Source of the DNA: Hymenobacter canadensis
GTDB lineage: Bacteria; Bacteroidota; Bacteroidia; Cytophagales; Hymenobacteraceae
DNA length: 64,000 bases
NCBI RefSeq assembly: GCF_027359925.1
Contig: NZ_CP114767.1
Location: 2,170,001-2,234,000, forward strand
Direction of reading: 5' to 3'
A program made the position numbers and the translations under genes. Below are positions 53,249 to 61,837 of the stretch, piece by piece. Each line of letters starts with the position of its first letter. Position 1 is the stretch's first letter. The notes under the pieces were generated by a model. That model did no database searches and was not told the origin of the DNA. It saw only the letters and a list, made by a program, of their open reading frames with translations.

Positions 53249-53542
53249 CTATTCAGCCCACTGGTCGTTTTTCTTTTTTGGCGCGCCCTCGTCGTTGGCT
53301 TCGTCGGTGCCTTCGGCACCATTGGTCTGGCTGGCGTTGCCGTAGTCGCCGCGAATGCCGCTGCCGTCGCCCATGTTCTGCTGGGTGCTGGTGGCTTCGG
53401 GGTTGCCGCTGGCCTGGGCGTCGGCATCGTGCTGGGCTGGGATATCACCGCCGGTGCTCAACTGGCGGCCTTCCTGCTCGGAGGCGGCGTTGGGTGTGGT
53501 TTGGGCGTTCTGGTCGGAATTTGGAGTTTGGTCGGCGCTCAT
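53249..53542 (-). CDS. Hydrophilic low-complexity protein, hypothetical
   Basis: 97 residues composed mostly of Asn, Gln, Asp, Glu, Gly, Ser and Thr, with no hydrophobic core, and a basic KKK near the C-terminus (GAPKKKNDQWAE). It is probably unfolded and cytoplasmic. No family recognised. The frame is intact, the ATG at 53542 is clear, and the AAGGG-like purine run just upstream is weak support. It may be a stress or hydration-type protein, but that is a guess. Confidence 0.5.
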   Translation of the reverse strand: MSADQTPNSDQNAQTTPNAASEQEGRQLSTGGDIPAQHDADAQASGNPEATSTQQNMGDGSGIRGDYGNASQTNGAEGTDEANDEGAPKKKNDQWAE

Positions 53543-53702
53543 GGGAAGGGAAGTAAGAGGATGAAGCAGCGTCGCAGCTGGATGGCCACGCTGCCCGGTT
53601 ATACGCGCCGGCTGCCGCCGGCGTTGGCGGCCGGCATGGTAGTCCGGCAGCTTTTTGCCAACTTGGAAGCCGATTATTCCTTCTGGCTGCTTTTATCCCG
53701 AC

Positions 53703-54548
53703 ATGTCTGCTCCTTCCGATTCCGAATTTATCCAGCAAAAAACCGACGCCGAGCTGCTGTATCTGGCCCGCAACCCGGAGCTGTACCATACCGACCTGGT
53801 AAACACGGCCCGCCGGGAGCTGCGCCGGCGCGGCATCAGCCCCGACCCGACCACGGAGTCGCAGCCGATGGGCAGCCACCTGCCGGTGTATGCCGACGAC
53901 GAGCCGGCGCCAGCCCTGTGGCAGCGCCCGGCCCTGTGGATAGGGGTGCTGGTGGCCCTGCTGCTTGGCGGGCTGATCTACTGGCAAAACCAGCAGGCCG
54001 CCCGCCGCCAGGTTGCCGAGCAGGCCCGCAAAGAAGCCGGCCCGCCCGTGCTGGAAACCGTGCAAACCCGCCTGATTCCGGCCTTCGATTCGCTCACTCG
54101 GACCCAAATTGCGCAGGAGCTGCGCCAGCTGCCGGCCGCCGAGCGCACCCGCGACACCGTGGCAACCCGCAAATACCGGCTGCTGGCCGAGCGCTACTGG
54201 AAAGCTGAAAACCAGAGCACCTTCCTGCTAAAGCAGCTGCGCCAAACCCAGCCCGACGCCACCCTGCCTGGCCAAGCCAGCACCGTGCTGGAAGAGTGGC
54301 ACCGCCTCAACAAAGCCCTGGCCTACGACCACAAGCTCACACCCGTACTCTCCGAGCGGGTGGAACTGATGCGCCGCGCCGCTTACCTGCGCATGGATCT
54401 GCTGCAGAACCTGAGCGGCCGCTACGGCAATGGGCTGCCCATCTACACGCCCCAGCTCGTCAGGCTGCAGGATTCGGCCACCGTGATGCGGGAAGCCCTG
54501 CTCAGCCGCGACAAGTGGACCGCCCGCCTGCGGCGCGGCACGCTGTAA
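53703..54548 (+). CDS. Single-pass membrane protein with N-terminal KTDAELL motif
   Basis: 281 residues from the ATG at 53703. Residues 13-45 read KTDAELLYLARNPELYHTDL then VNTARRELRRRGI, a short helical motif. A proline-rich stretch follows, then one transmembrane helix (about 78-93), and a long helical, charged C-terminal part, presumably outside the cytoplasm. No known family. The same KTDAELL...ELxRRG motif opens the rhomboid protease at 55696, about 1.1 kb downstream. Function is unknown. Confidence 0.75.
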   Translation: MSAPSDSEFIQQKTDAELLYLARNPELYHTDLVNTARRELRRRGISPDPTTESQPMGSHLPVYADDEPAPALWQRPALWIGVLVALLLGGLIYWQNQQAARRQVAEQARKEAGPPVLETVQTRLIPAFDSLTRTQIAQELRQLPAAERTRDTVATRKYRLLAERYWKAENQSTFLLKQLRQTQPDATLPGQASTVLEEWHRLNKALAYDHKLTPVLSERVELMRRAAYLRMDLLQNLSGRYGNGLPIYTPQLVRLQDSATVMREALLSRDKWTARLRRGTL

Positions 54549-54567
54549 ACCAGACGACCATCCTGGC

Positions 54568-55422
54568 TTAAGCAGCCTCATCGAGGAAGTACAGATTCTT
54601 GAGTATGCTGCCTTTAAAGGTGTAGTTGCGGGCCAGCAGAAACGTACTGATTGGGTGGTCCAGCGGATACAGCGGGTCGAAATCCTCGGCTTCCACCATC
54701 ACCAGCCGGGGCCGATACACGCCGAAATCCAGGGATTCCAGCACCGGAAGGTCAAATTCTTCGGCGTCTATCGTGAGCAAGTCGAAGCGGGCCGGCGCGT
54801 GGCACTCGTTCAGGATGGCCGTGAGCGTGCGGGGCTGCACCTGCCGCGTGCGCTCAATTTCTTCGCCCTGCGCCAGGTACTGCGGCACGTACTGCGGGTC
54901 AGCCGTGGACAGGACGTTGTTGCCGAACTCCAGATACGCCAGCGGCTGCGACTCGTGCGAAACAAAGGCGCACACGGCCTGGTCGCGGGGCCGGATACGG
55001 CTGAACTTGCCAATCAGCTGCTCGTTGGCATCAATGCAGATACCGCGCCAGCCGCGCCGATACAGCAGGAACGTATTGGAAATGAAACGCGGCTCGTTGC
55101 AGCCCACTTCCACATAGAAGCCATTGTAGGTGACCAGCGGCTTGAGCAACGACTCGAGGAGGCGGTCTTCGCCGGTGTAGCCGTAGCTCAGCCGCATACT
55201 GCGCCCCAGCGGCAGCCGCAGCAGCCCCACCAGCACATACTTCAGGCTCCGCAGCCCTGACGACACCGGGCTCGACCACGAGAAAAACTGCCGGAAGCTC
55301 ACGCGGCTTTCCTTTAGGACCAGGCCGGCTTGCGTAAATAGGGCCCGGGAGCTGGCATTGTGGTATAATTGTTTTGCCAGACGCTGTTGCGCCTGGGCTC
55401 GCAGAAATGCGGTAACATACAT
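54568..55422 (-). CDS. FkbM-family methyltransferase
   Basis: About 284 residues from the ATG at 55422 (MYVTAFLRAQ); a start at 55479 would add 19 residues, and a promoter-like TATATTTA overlaps that region, favouring the shorter form. The SAM-binding motif is FYVEVGCNEP, and the family signature is FDLLTIDAEEFDLPVLESLDF. FkbM methyltransferases add methyl groups to sugar or polyketide hydroxyls and are common in surface polysaccharide loci. The long N-terminal part up to about residue 90 is not part of the catalytic domain. No glycan synthesis genes are adjacent, so its target is unknown. Confidence 0.86.
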   Translation of the reverse strand: MYVTAFLRAQAQQRLAKQLYHNASSRALFTQAGLVLKESRVSFRQFFSWSSPVSSGLRSLKYVLVGLLRLPLGRSMRLSYGYTGEDRLLESLLKPLVTYNGFYVEVGCNEPRFISNTFLLYRRGWRGICIDANEQLIGKFSRIRPRDQAVCAFVSHESQPLAYLEFGNNVLSTADPQYVPQYLAQGEEIERTRQVQPRTLTAILNECHAPARFDLLTIDAEEFDLPVLESLDFGVYRPRLVMVEAEDFDPLYPLDHPISTFLLARNYTFKGSILKNLYFLDEAA

Positions 55423-55555
55423 TAAAATAGATGACAAAAAGGCGTGGTGGGAAGGCGGAGCAGCAGGTCGTAAAAGCATAAATATAGTAAATTCATTCCC
55501 TTGGGATTCATCAAAAAGATAACATTTTATAGAAATAGTTACTATTCAGCTACTA

Positions 55556-55601
55556 CCACCCACGGGCAGCTTGGCAGACTGCATACGCTGCCCGTGGGTG
55601 G
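55556..55601. repeat. 15-bp perfect palindrome upstream of the rhomboid gene
   Basis: CCACCCACGGGCAGC (55556-55570) pairs with GCTGCCCGTGGGTGG (55587-55601) around a 16-nt loop. It lies between the divergent FkbM and rhomboid genes, in the rhomboid gene's upstream region; no T-tract follows. Confidence 0.6.
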
Positions 55602-55695
55602 CCGCTGGGTGCTGCTGGCCGGTTCTGGCAGAGTGCGTTCCCGGCTGCGGGCGTGGGCTGGTTCTTGATAGCGCTGAGCTTCTGAGCTCTGCCTT

Positions 55696-56544
55696 ATGGA
55701 AACCCCGGTTCCTGAACCTCCTTTCGCGCACAAAACCGACGCCGAGCTGCTGCATCTGGCCCGGCAGGCTGGCTGCTACCCGGCCGTGGGCGCGGCGGCC
55801 GTGCAGGAGCTGCAGCGCCGCGGCCTGATTCCGGCGGAGCTGCCCGGAGCTACTACCGGGCCACCGCCCACGGCCGCCGCTACTGAGCCACAAGGCAGCA
55901 CCCTGCGGCAAGCCGGCCGGCTGTTGCGGGCCATATTCCGGCCCCAGCGCGGCTACTTCACCACGCCGCTGCTGCTGCTGGCCAACCTGCTGCTATATGG
56001 CGCTATGGGCGTTCTGGGAGGCGTAAACCTGCTGGCGCCTGCCGGCTCCGACCTCATTGCCTGGGGCTCCAATTTCTCGGGGCTGGTGGTGGCCGAGCCT
56101 TGGCGGCTGCTCAGCGGCACGTTTCTGCACGGCGGGCCAGCCCACCTTTTCCTCAACCTGAGCGCCCTGCTCCTGCTGGGTTTGATGGCGGAGGCCAAAG
56201 CCGGAAGTGGGCGCTGGCTGCTGGTGTATCTGCTGAGCGGCGTGGGCGGCAGCCTAGCCAGCTTGTGGTGGCACAGCCAGGGCGTCAACTCTGTGGGAGC
56301 ATCGGGGGCTATTTTTGGGCTGTATGGGCTGGTGCTGGCGTTGCTGCTGGGGCGCGGCGCGGCCCTGAGCCGCCAGGAGCGCGCCGGGCTGTTGGGGCTG
56401 CTGCTCTACTTCGCGCTCAGTAGCCTGGTGGGCGGCCTCTCGGGCCCCGCCGGCACCGACAATGCGGCCCATATAGGCGGACTGGCCACGGGGCTGGTAG
56501 CCGGGCTGTTGGGCACGCTGCGGCGCCGAATACGTCCTCAATAA
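55696..56544 (+). CDS. Rhomboid intramembrane serine protease
   Basis: 282 residues with six to seven transmembrane helices. The catalytic Ser203 (GASGAIFG) and His259 (AAHIGG) lie on separate helices, and Asn154 in HLFLNLSAL helps form the oxyanion site. Rhomboids cut membrane proteins inside the bilayer. The first about 50 residues are cytoplasmic and include KTDAELLHLARQ...QELQRRGLIP, which matches the start of the membrane protein at 53703. The substrate is unknown. The start at 55696 gives this whole motif. Confidence 0.92.
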   Translation: METPVPEPPFAHKTDAELLHLARQAGCYPAVGAAAVQELQRRGLIPAELPGATTGPPPTAAATEPQGSTLRQAGRLLRAIFRPQRGYFTTPLLLLANLLLYGAMGVLGGVNLLAPAGSDLIAWGSNFSGLVVAEPWRLLSGTFLHGGPAHLFLNLSALLLLGLMAEAKAGSGRWLLVYLLSGVGGSLASLWWHSQGVNSVGASGAIFGLYGLVLALLLGRGAALSRQERAGLLGLLLYFALSSLVGGLSGPAGTDNAAHIGGLATGLVAGLLGTLRRRIRPQ

Positions 56545-56669
56545 GGCGTAGCTCAAGCGTTTCACCTGACCCATGCAACGCCACCTGCTTAATGCTACTC
56601 TCCAATTTGCAGCTAGTGGACACATGCGCCGTGGCCGAAAATTATTTTTTATATTTTAGGAACTTTTTT

Positions 56670-56698
56670 TTTGGCGCATGCAACACGGCATAGTTTTA
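56670..56698 (+). promoter_or_regulatory. Promoter of the first T9SS gene
   Basis: TTTG at 56670-56673 and TAGTTTTA at 56691-56698 (seven of eight of TAnnTTTG) are 17 bases apart, a good match to Bacteroidota -33/-7 spacing, 75 bases before the start codon. Confidence 0.5.
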
Positions 56699-56773
56699 GC
56701 GCGTCGGCTACTAAAGCAACATGTGCAGTTTGCTGATATCCTTTCTTACTTTTTTCCTCTCTTCCCAATTTCT

Positions 56774-57685
56774 ATGAAGACTCTATTACCCTTGGCGGCC
56801 GGCGTACTGGCCCTTTTTAGCACTAGCGGCGCAATGGCGCAACAGGCCATTCCGAATGGCACCCTCGAAACCTGGGCGCAACGGGGCCTCTCTGAATCGC
56901 CACAGTCCTGGCTGACTCTGGACGACGTCATTGCGGAAATCCTGGGGCCGTTGCCCTTCTCCACTAATACCACAGTCAAGTCTACGGATAGGCGCAGCGG
57001 CTCTTTTGCGGCCAAGCTGGAAACCCAAAATTTTCAGGATAACTTCCCTGGATTTCTGGTGCTGGGAACTCGCATTGGCAACAGTAATACGCTTGGTGGG
57101 GGCATTCCATACACCGGCCGGCCAGCCAACCTGCAGTTCTACTACAAGATGACCGGCCCGGCCTCTGACTCCGCGGGGGTGCAGGTGGCGCTCTTCAAAA
57201 CCGTGAACGGCAATCCCGAAGTTGTAGCTGACGCCTTTCAGATTCTGGCGCCTCAGGCTGGCTATACCCTGGTAACCCTACCCCTCACCTACCGCCGCGC
57301 CGATACGCCGGATACGCTGCAGATTACTTTTGCTTCCGGCCTGGCCGAAAACATAACGACTGGCACCGCCCTGTTTATTGACGATGTAAGCATGACCGGC
57401 ACCGTGCAGGCGGCCCGAAATCCGGCTCTCGACGCGGCCCTCACGGTATACCCCAACCCCAGCCCCAACGGCGAATTCCGGCTGTCTTCGGTGGCAAACC
57501 CGGCAGTGGCTACTGCTCCTTATACCATCTCCGACGCCGCTGGCCGAATAGTGCGCACCGCTACGGCAGCCCCACTGAGCATAGCCGGCGGCCGGCCAGT
57601 AGAGCTGCGCGGCCTGCCTGCGGGCGTGTATCTGCTCCAACTCAATACCCCCGACGGCCCCGTTACGCGCAAGCTTATCCGGTAA
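56774..57685 (+). CDS. Exported T9SS-sorted protein, tandem paralogue 1
   Basis: 303 residues from the ATG at 56774. A signal peptide ends AMAQ. The domain from about 28 to 215 begins IPNGTLETWAQRG and is of the kind that binds or modifies carbohydrates (PCMD-like; tentative). The C-terminal 80 residues (YPNPSPNGEFRL...LRGLPAGVYLLQL...RKLIR) are a type A Por secretion sorting domain, so the protein is expected to be exported through the type IX system and possibly attached to the surface. The next gene is a clear paralogue of the same length. Confidence 0.85.
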   Translation: MKTLLPLAAGVLALFSTSGAMAQQAIPNGTLETWAQRGLSESPQSWLTLDDVIAEILGPLPFSTNTTVKSTDRRSGSFAAKLETQNFQDNFPGFLVLGTRIGNSNTLGGGIPYTGRPANLQFYYKMTGPASDSAGVQVALFKTVNGNPEVVADAFQILAPQAGYTLVTLPLTYRRADTPDTLQITFASGLAENITTGTALFIDDVSMTGTVQAARNPALDAALTVYPNPSPNGEFRLSSVANPAVATAPYTISDAAGRIVRTATAAPLSIAGGRPVELRGLPAGVYLLQLNTPDGPVTRKLIR

Positions 57686-57717
57686 ACGCTCGTCGTACGC
57701 GCACCCCGTTTGCTTAT

Positions 57718-57757
57718 ACTCCTTTCGTCGGCTACGGCCGGCGGAGGGAGTTTTTTT
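57718..57757 (+). terminator. Terminator between the tandem paralogues
   Basis: ACTCCTTTCGTCGG pairs, with G-T wobbles, with CCGGCGGAGGGAGT and is followed by TTTTTTT. It suggests the two paralogues are transcribed separately. Confidence 0.75.
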
Positions 57758-57901
57758 ATTTCCGGCGCAGCCGCACACAACAACATCAACCCGCTAATCA
57801 TCACCTTTTTATGTGATTCACTGGCAGCTGCACACGTGGTATCTTTAGGATAGGTCAGCAGAAGGACTGCGGGCCTGTTCGCTCCTTACCACTGCCCGGC
57901 T

Positions 57902-58813
57902 ATGAAAACGCTACTCTTTGTTACCTTTTGGCTTTCCTTTTTCACTTCCCTCCAACCGGTTTCGGCCCAGAGTGTACCCAACGGCGGCCTGGAAAACTGG
58001 ACCACGCAGGGAGCCGCCGAATACCCGGCCAGCTGGCTCACCACCGACGCCGTTTATGCCGGGCAGGGCCTGCCCCTGACGCTGGGCACCGTCACGAAGA
58101 GCACCGACCGCAACTCCGGCAGCTTCGCGGCCAAGCTGGAAAGCAAGGCCGTATTCGGGGTGCAGTTTCCCTCATTTCTGATTCTGGGCTCGCGCTTTGT
58201 CAACTCCAACACCTTCGGGATTGGCGGCATTCCGTTCACGAGCCGACCCGCTTCGCTGCAGTTCTGGTACAAACTCACGCTGGCTTCCAACGACTCCGCC
58301 GGCGTGTATGTGGCCCTGACCCGGGGTGGTGGCCCAACTGCTCAGCTGGTTGGGGCCGGGGCGGCCATTTTGCCGGCGCGGGCCGGCTACGGCCAGTTTT
58401 CGCTGCCGATTACCTACGCCGTGGGCGTAGCGCCCGACTCTTTGCGGCTGTTTTTTCTGTGTGGCACCGGCGGCGTGGCGGCCAGTTCGTCGTTGTGGAT
58501 AGATGATATTGGCCTGGCCGGCGCGGTAGCGGCCACCTCGGCCCCGGCCGCCACGCAGGCCGCCCTGAGCATCTACCCCAATCCCAGCGTGTCAGGCGAA
58601 TTTGTCCTGGCTTCGCTCCCGCAACCCGCCGTAGCTACGGCGGCCTACCAGATTTTCAATGCCCAGGGCCAGCTGGTCCGGCAGCAGCCGGCCGCGCCGC
58701 TCAACGAAGCCAGCGGCCGCCGCGTAGATTTACGCGGGATGCCGGCGGGTGTGTATCTTTTGCACCTCAGCCCGCCCGATGGCCCGCTGCTGCGCAAACT
58801 TCTGATTCCGTGA
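57902..58813 (+). CDS. Exported T9SS-sorted protein, tandem paralogue 2
   Basis: 303 residues, same length and layout as its neighbour: signal (MKTLLFVTFWLSFFTSLQPVSAQ), a domain opening VPNGGLENWTTQG, and a C-terminal Por sorting domain (YPNPSVSGEFVL...LRGMPAGVYLLHL...RKLLIP). The pair aligns along its full length (for example KSTDRNSGSFAAKLES against KSTDRRSGSFAAKLET), a recent tandem duplication. It has diverged mainly in the middle. Its stop codon overlaps the start of the alpha/beta hydrolase gene. Confidence 0.85.
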   Translation: MKTLLFVTFWLSFFTSLQPVSAQSVPNGGLENWTTQGAAEYPASWLTTDAVYAGQGLPLTLGTVTKSTDRNSGSFAAKLESKAVFGVQFPSFLILGSRFVNSNTFGIGGIPFTSRPASLQFWYKLTLASNDSAGVYVALTRGGGPTAQLVGAGAAILPARAGYGQFSLPITYAVGVAPDSLRLFFLCGTGGVAASSSLWIDDIGLAGAVAATSAPAATQAALSIYPNPSVSGEFVLASLPQPAVATAAYQIFNAQGQLVRQQPAAPLNEASGRRVDLRGMPAGVYLLHLSPPDGPLLRKLLIP

Positions 58814-60027
58814 CCAAAAAACCGCCCCTCCCTGATCCGTCAGTTTCCCTTACTCCTACCTCGGACTCCCCGGCGCCCGACGGGGCCGCCCCCATTGCGG
58901 CCAGTTCGCCGGACCCCACCGCCCCATCAGCCCCGGACGACGACGCTTTACCAGAGGAGATGCCGGCGGCGGCGCCTTCGCGCTGGAAGCGGGCCATCCG
59001 GGCAGTAGGCCGGGCGGCTACGGTGCCCTTCAACACGGCCGGCTTTCTGTACCGCACGGGGCAGGAAAACATCCATTTTACCCTACCAGTGCTCAACGGA
59101 GCCTTCGGCGACCAGCTTGCCGAGCGCCAGGACCGCCGGGCTATTCTGATGAGTTTCCGCCGCCACGCCGCCGACGTGCCGGTGTCGGCGCTGCGCCTCA
59201 CGCCGGGCACCAAAGGCCCGCGCAAGGTGGTGGTGTTCCTGCACGGCCTCATGGGCGACGAGGTAATCTGGCAGGCTGGCTCGGGCGAGGGCGGCCTGCG
59301 CTACGGCCCGCGCCTGCAGCAGGACACCGGCGCCGTGTGCCTCTACCTGCGCTACAACACCGGTTTGCACATCTCCCAGAACGGCCAGCTGCTCCACGCC
59401 CTGCTCACGGAGCTGCTCGCGGCCTACCCCGATGCCATCGGCCGGCTCTCGCTGGTGGGGCACAGCATGGGTGGGCTGGTTATCCGGTCGGCGGGGTATT
59501 ATGCGGCCCAGGCGCCGCCGCCGGAAACCGGCGTTTCGTGGCTCACGCACCTGCAGGATGTGTTTCTACTGGGCGTGCCCAACGACGGCTCGTTTCTGGA
59601 GCAGAACAGCCACTTTACCTCGGTGGTGCTACGCAAAATCAACCTGCGCCCCACCCGCTTCATCAGCGGCCTGATTGACAAGCGCAGCAACGGCATCAAG
59701 GATCTGCGCCACGCCATTCTGGTGGATGACGACTGGCAGGACCCGCACGCCGACGACCTGTTTCCGCCCCGCACGCTGGTGCCGCCGCTGCCCGGCGTGC
59801 GCTACCATGTGCTGGTGGGCTCGCTGCTGAAATCGGCCAATTCCGCTTTGCACGACTACTTCGGCGACGGCCTCGTAGGGGCCGGCAGCGCCCTCGGCCG
59901 CGTCTTCGGCGACCCGGCCCTGCCGCCCGAGCAGCAGATCAGCACCCGCGTGTTCCCGAAGCTGCACCACGGCACCCTGCTTTCCAACCCCGAAGTATAC
60001 CAATACCTGCGCGACCGGGTGCAGTAG
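58810..60027 (+). CDS. Alpha/beta hydrolase (lipase-like)
   Basis: 405 residues starting at GTG, which overlaps the TGA of the T9SS gene (GTGA), indicating coupled translation. The first 58 residues are Pro/Ala/Asp-rich and probably disordered. The hydrolase core has VVFLHGLMGDE, the nucleophile elbow GHSMGG with Ser219, and FPKLHHG near the C-terminus as the likely catalytic His. It lacks an obvious signal peptide. The family (PGAP1/lipase-like) cleaves esters; the substrate is unknown. Confidence 0.82.
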   Translation: MTKKPPLPDPSVSLTPTSDSPAPDGAAPIAASSPDPTAPSAPDDDALPEEMPAAAPSRWKRAIRAVGRAATVPFNTAGFLYRTGQENIHFTLPVLNGAFGDQLAERQDRRAILMSFRRHAADVPVSALRLTPGTKGPRKVVVFLHGLMGDEVIWQAGSGEGGLRYGPRLQQDTGAVCLYLRYNTGLHISQNGQLLHALLTELLAAYPDAIGRLSLVGHSMGGLVIRSAGYYAAQAPPPETGVSWLTHLQDVFLLGVPNDGSFLEQNSHFTSVVLRKINLRPTRFISGLIDKRSNGIKDLRHAILVDDDWQDPHADDLFPPRTLVPPLPGVRYHVLVGSLLKSANSALHDYFGDGLVGAGSALGRVFGDPALPPEQQISTRVFPKLHHGTLLSNPEVYQYLRDRVQ

Positions 60028-60050
60028 CCAACCCCCATTTTCACCCATCA

Positions 60051-60099
60051 AAAAAGCAGCCCAGAAACCTCCATTACGGGGATATCTGAGCTGCTTTTC
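60051..60099. terminator. Bidirectional terminator
   Basis: AAAAAGCAGCCCAGA pairs with TCTGAGCTGCTTTT plus T-rich flank, with a loop of about 20 bases. It separates the lipase-like gene from the convergent hydrolase gene. Confidence 0.75.
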
Positions 60100-60119
60100 T
60101 TTTTGAATATAAACTCTGG

Positions 60120-61685
60120 CTACTCCTTTGTACGCGCCACAATCCAGGCGTGCAGGGTTTCGAGGGTGGATGTGGACACTACCGGGCGGGGCTGGCCGTT
60201 GAGCAGCGGCCACTCGGTGGTGGGCGCCTGAAACAGGTGGTTGGCCCCCTCGATTTTCTGGGTGGTCACGCGGGCGTTGCCTTTCAGGCCCTTGCCGAGC
60301 AGCTCCAGGTTGGTCTGGGCCTCGGCCATATCGTCGGCGGTGCCGTGCAGCAGCAGTACCGCACCCCGGGCTTGGCCAAGCTCCGGGCGCGGGTCCAGCT
60401 GCACGTAGTCGCGGTACCAGGGCGAGGTGAGGCGGGCTACGGCAGCCTGCACTGCTTCCGGTGGCAGGCCGGGCGCATCCTGCCGCACCATATTCGCCAC
60501 GATGGCCTGCGCCTGAGCGGCGTCGGGGCTGTTGGCGATGATGTCGAGCATGGTGCGGCGGCGTTTGCGCTGAACCTCCATTCGCTTCTTGTCCTCTACT
60601 TTCTGGCGCAGGCGCTGCTGCTCCAGAAACGTGGCCACCTGCGCCGAATTGGAACCCGAAGCCCGGAGCTTGTTGGCCTGCGTCTGGGCCTGCTGGCGGG
60701 CCACATCCTGGCGGCGGGCCAGACTCAGCAGGGCCGTATCGGCGGCGCCGGCCCGCAGCAGCAACGACGGGCGCTGCTCCGAGAGCAGGTCGGTGCCGGG
60801 CAGGCCGGCAGCGGCCAGGGCCACCGTGAAGTTGGGCGGCAATGTTTGCGCCGCCGCCAGCAGGGCCACGTTGCCGCCCTGCCCGTGCCCGATCAGCCCG
60901 AGGTGGGCCACATCAATCATCGGCCGGGTGCGCAGAAAGCTCAGGGCCGCCTGGGCGTCGCGCAGGCGGGCCGCCACGGTAGCGGTAGCAGAGTCGCCGC
61001 CCGATTTGCCGATGCCCCGGTCATCAAGGCGCAGTACGGCCACGCCGCGGCGGGTGAGGTAGTCGGCCAGGTTGCCGAACAGAGCGAAGTCGCCGTATTG
61101 CGCGTCGCGGTTCTGGCTGTCCTGGTCGGAGAGCAGCACCACGGCCGGGAACGGGCCCTCGCCGGCGGGCACCGTGAGCGTACCGGCCAGCTGCAGGTGG
61201 TCGGTGGCGTTGGGCACCGTCACTTCCTCCACGCGGTAGGGCGGCGGAAACTTGAAGGTTTTGGGCGCCAGCGGCACGGCCGGCGGCACAAACAGCAGCG
61301 TGAGCGGCGTGGAGTAGCCGGGCTGCTGCCATACGCCCAGCAGCTGCAGGCCATCGGGGCTGCGGCGGCCCACAAAACGGCAGCCGGCCTGCTCGGCCTC
61401 AAACATGAGGGTGTCGCCGCGCGGCGTGACGGTCATCGGCTCCCGGTTGACGCGCTGCATGGGCACATCAAGCACAGCAAACCGGTTGCCATCGGCCAGC
61501 TCCGTGACGGTAATGGCCAAAGGCAAACTGCCGCCGGGCACGGCCAGGGCACCTTTCCACTGGCCTTCCAGCGAGTAGCGGCCGGGAGCCGGGGCCTGAG
61601 CCCGCACCTGGGCGCCAATCAGCAACAGCAAAAACAAGAGCAGCACCACTCCGACCCACGTTGAGCCGAAAACCAACTTTTTCAT
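60120..61685 (-). CDS. Exported alpha/beta hydrolase lacking the nucleophile serine
   Basis: 521 residues from the ATG at 61685, with a signal or anchor (MKKLVFGSTWVGVVLLLFLLLLIGAQVRAQ). After a beta-rich N-terminal domain (about 31-150) comes a hydrolase fold: SDQDSQNRD, LRLDDRGIGKSGG, LIGHGQGGNVALLAAA and LLLHGTADD with a later GANHLF. In this family the elbow should read GHSxGG. Here it is GHGQGG, with Gly268 (codon GGG) where the catalytic serine should be; the Asp and His remain. It may be an inactive binding protein, or use another residue. Confidence 0.82.
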   Translation of the reverse strand: MKKLVFGSTWVGVVLLLFLLLLIGAQVRAQAPAPGRYSLEGQWKGALAVPGGSLPLAITVTELADGNRFAVLDVPMQRVNREPMTVTPRGDTLMFEAEQAGCRFVGRRSPDGLQLLGVWQQPGYSTPLTLLFVPPAVPLAPKTFKFPPPYRVEEVTVPNATDHLQLAGTLTVPAGEGPFPAVVLLSDQDSQNRDAQYGDFALFGNLADYLTRRGVAVLRLDDRGIGKSGGDSATATVAARLRDAQAALSFLRTRPMIDVAHLGLIGHGQGGNVALLAAAQTLPPNFTVALAAAGLPGTDLLSEQRPSLLLRAGAADTALLSLARRQDVARQQAQTQANKLRASGSNSAQVATFLEQQRLRQKVEDKKRMEVQRKRRRTMLDIIANSPDAAQAQAIVANMVRQDAPGLPPEAVQAAVARLTSPWYRDYVQLDPRPELGQARGAVLLLHGTADDMAEAQTNLELLGKGLKGNARVTTQKIEGANHLFQAPTTEWPLLNGQPRPVVSTSTLETLHAWIVARTKE

Positions 61686-61837
61686 ACTAACAAGAAATAA
61701 GCGAAGCACCAGTTGCCGGCTTGTCGGCGCGTAGCGGCCGCAATTTCGGGAGGGACCGCCCAACCGGAAGCCACTATTGGCCCGGCCGCCCCCAACAGCC
61801 GTTCAACCAACTGTTCTGCTCGGCTAACGCACTGGCC

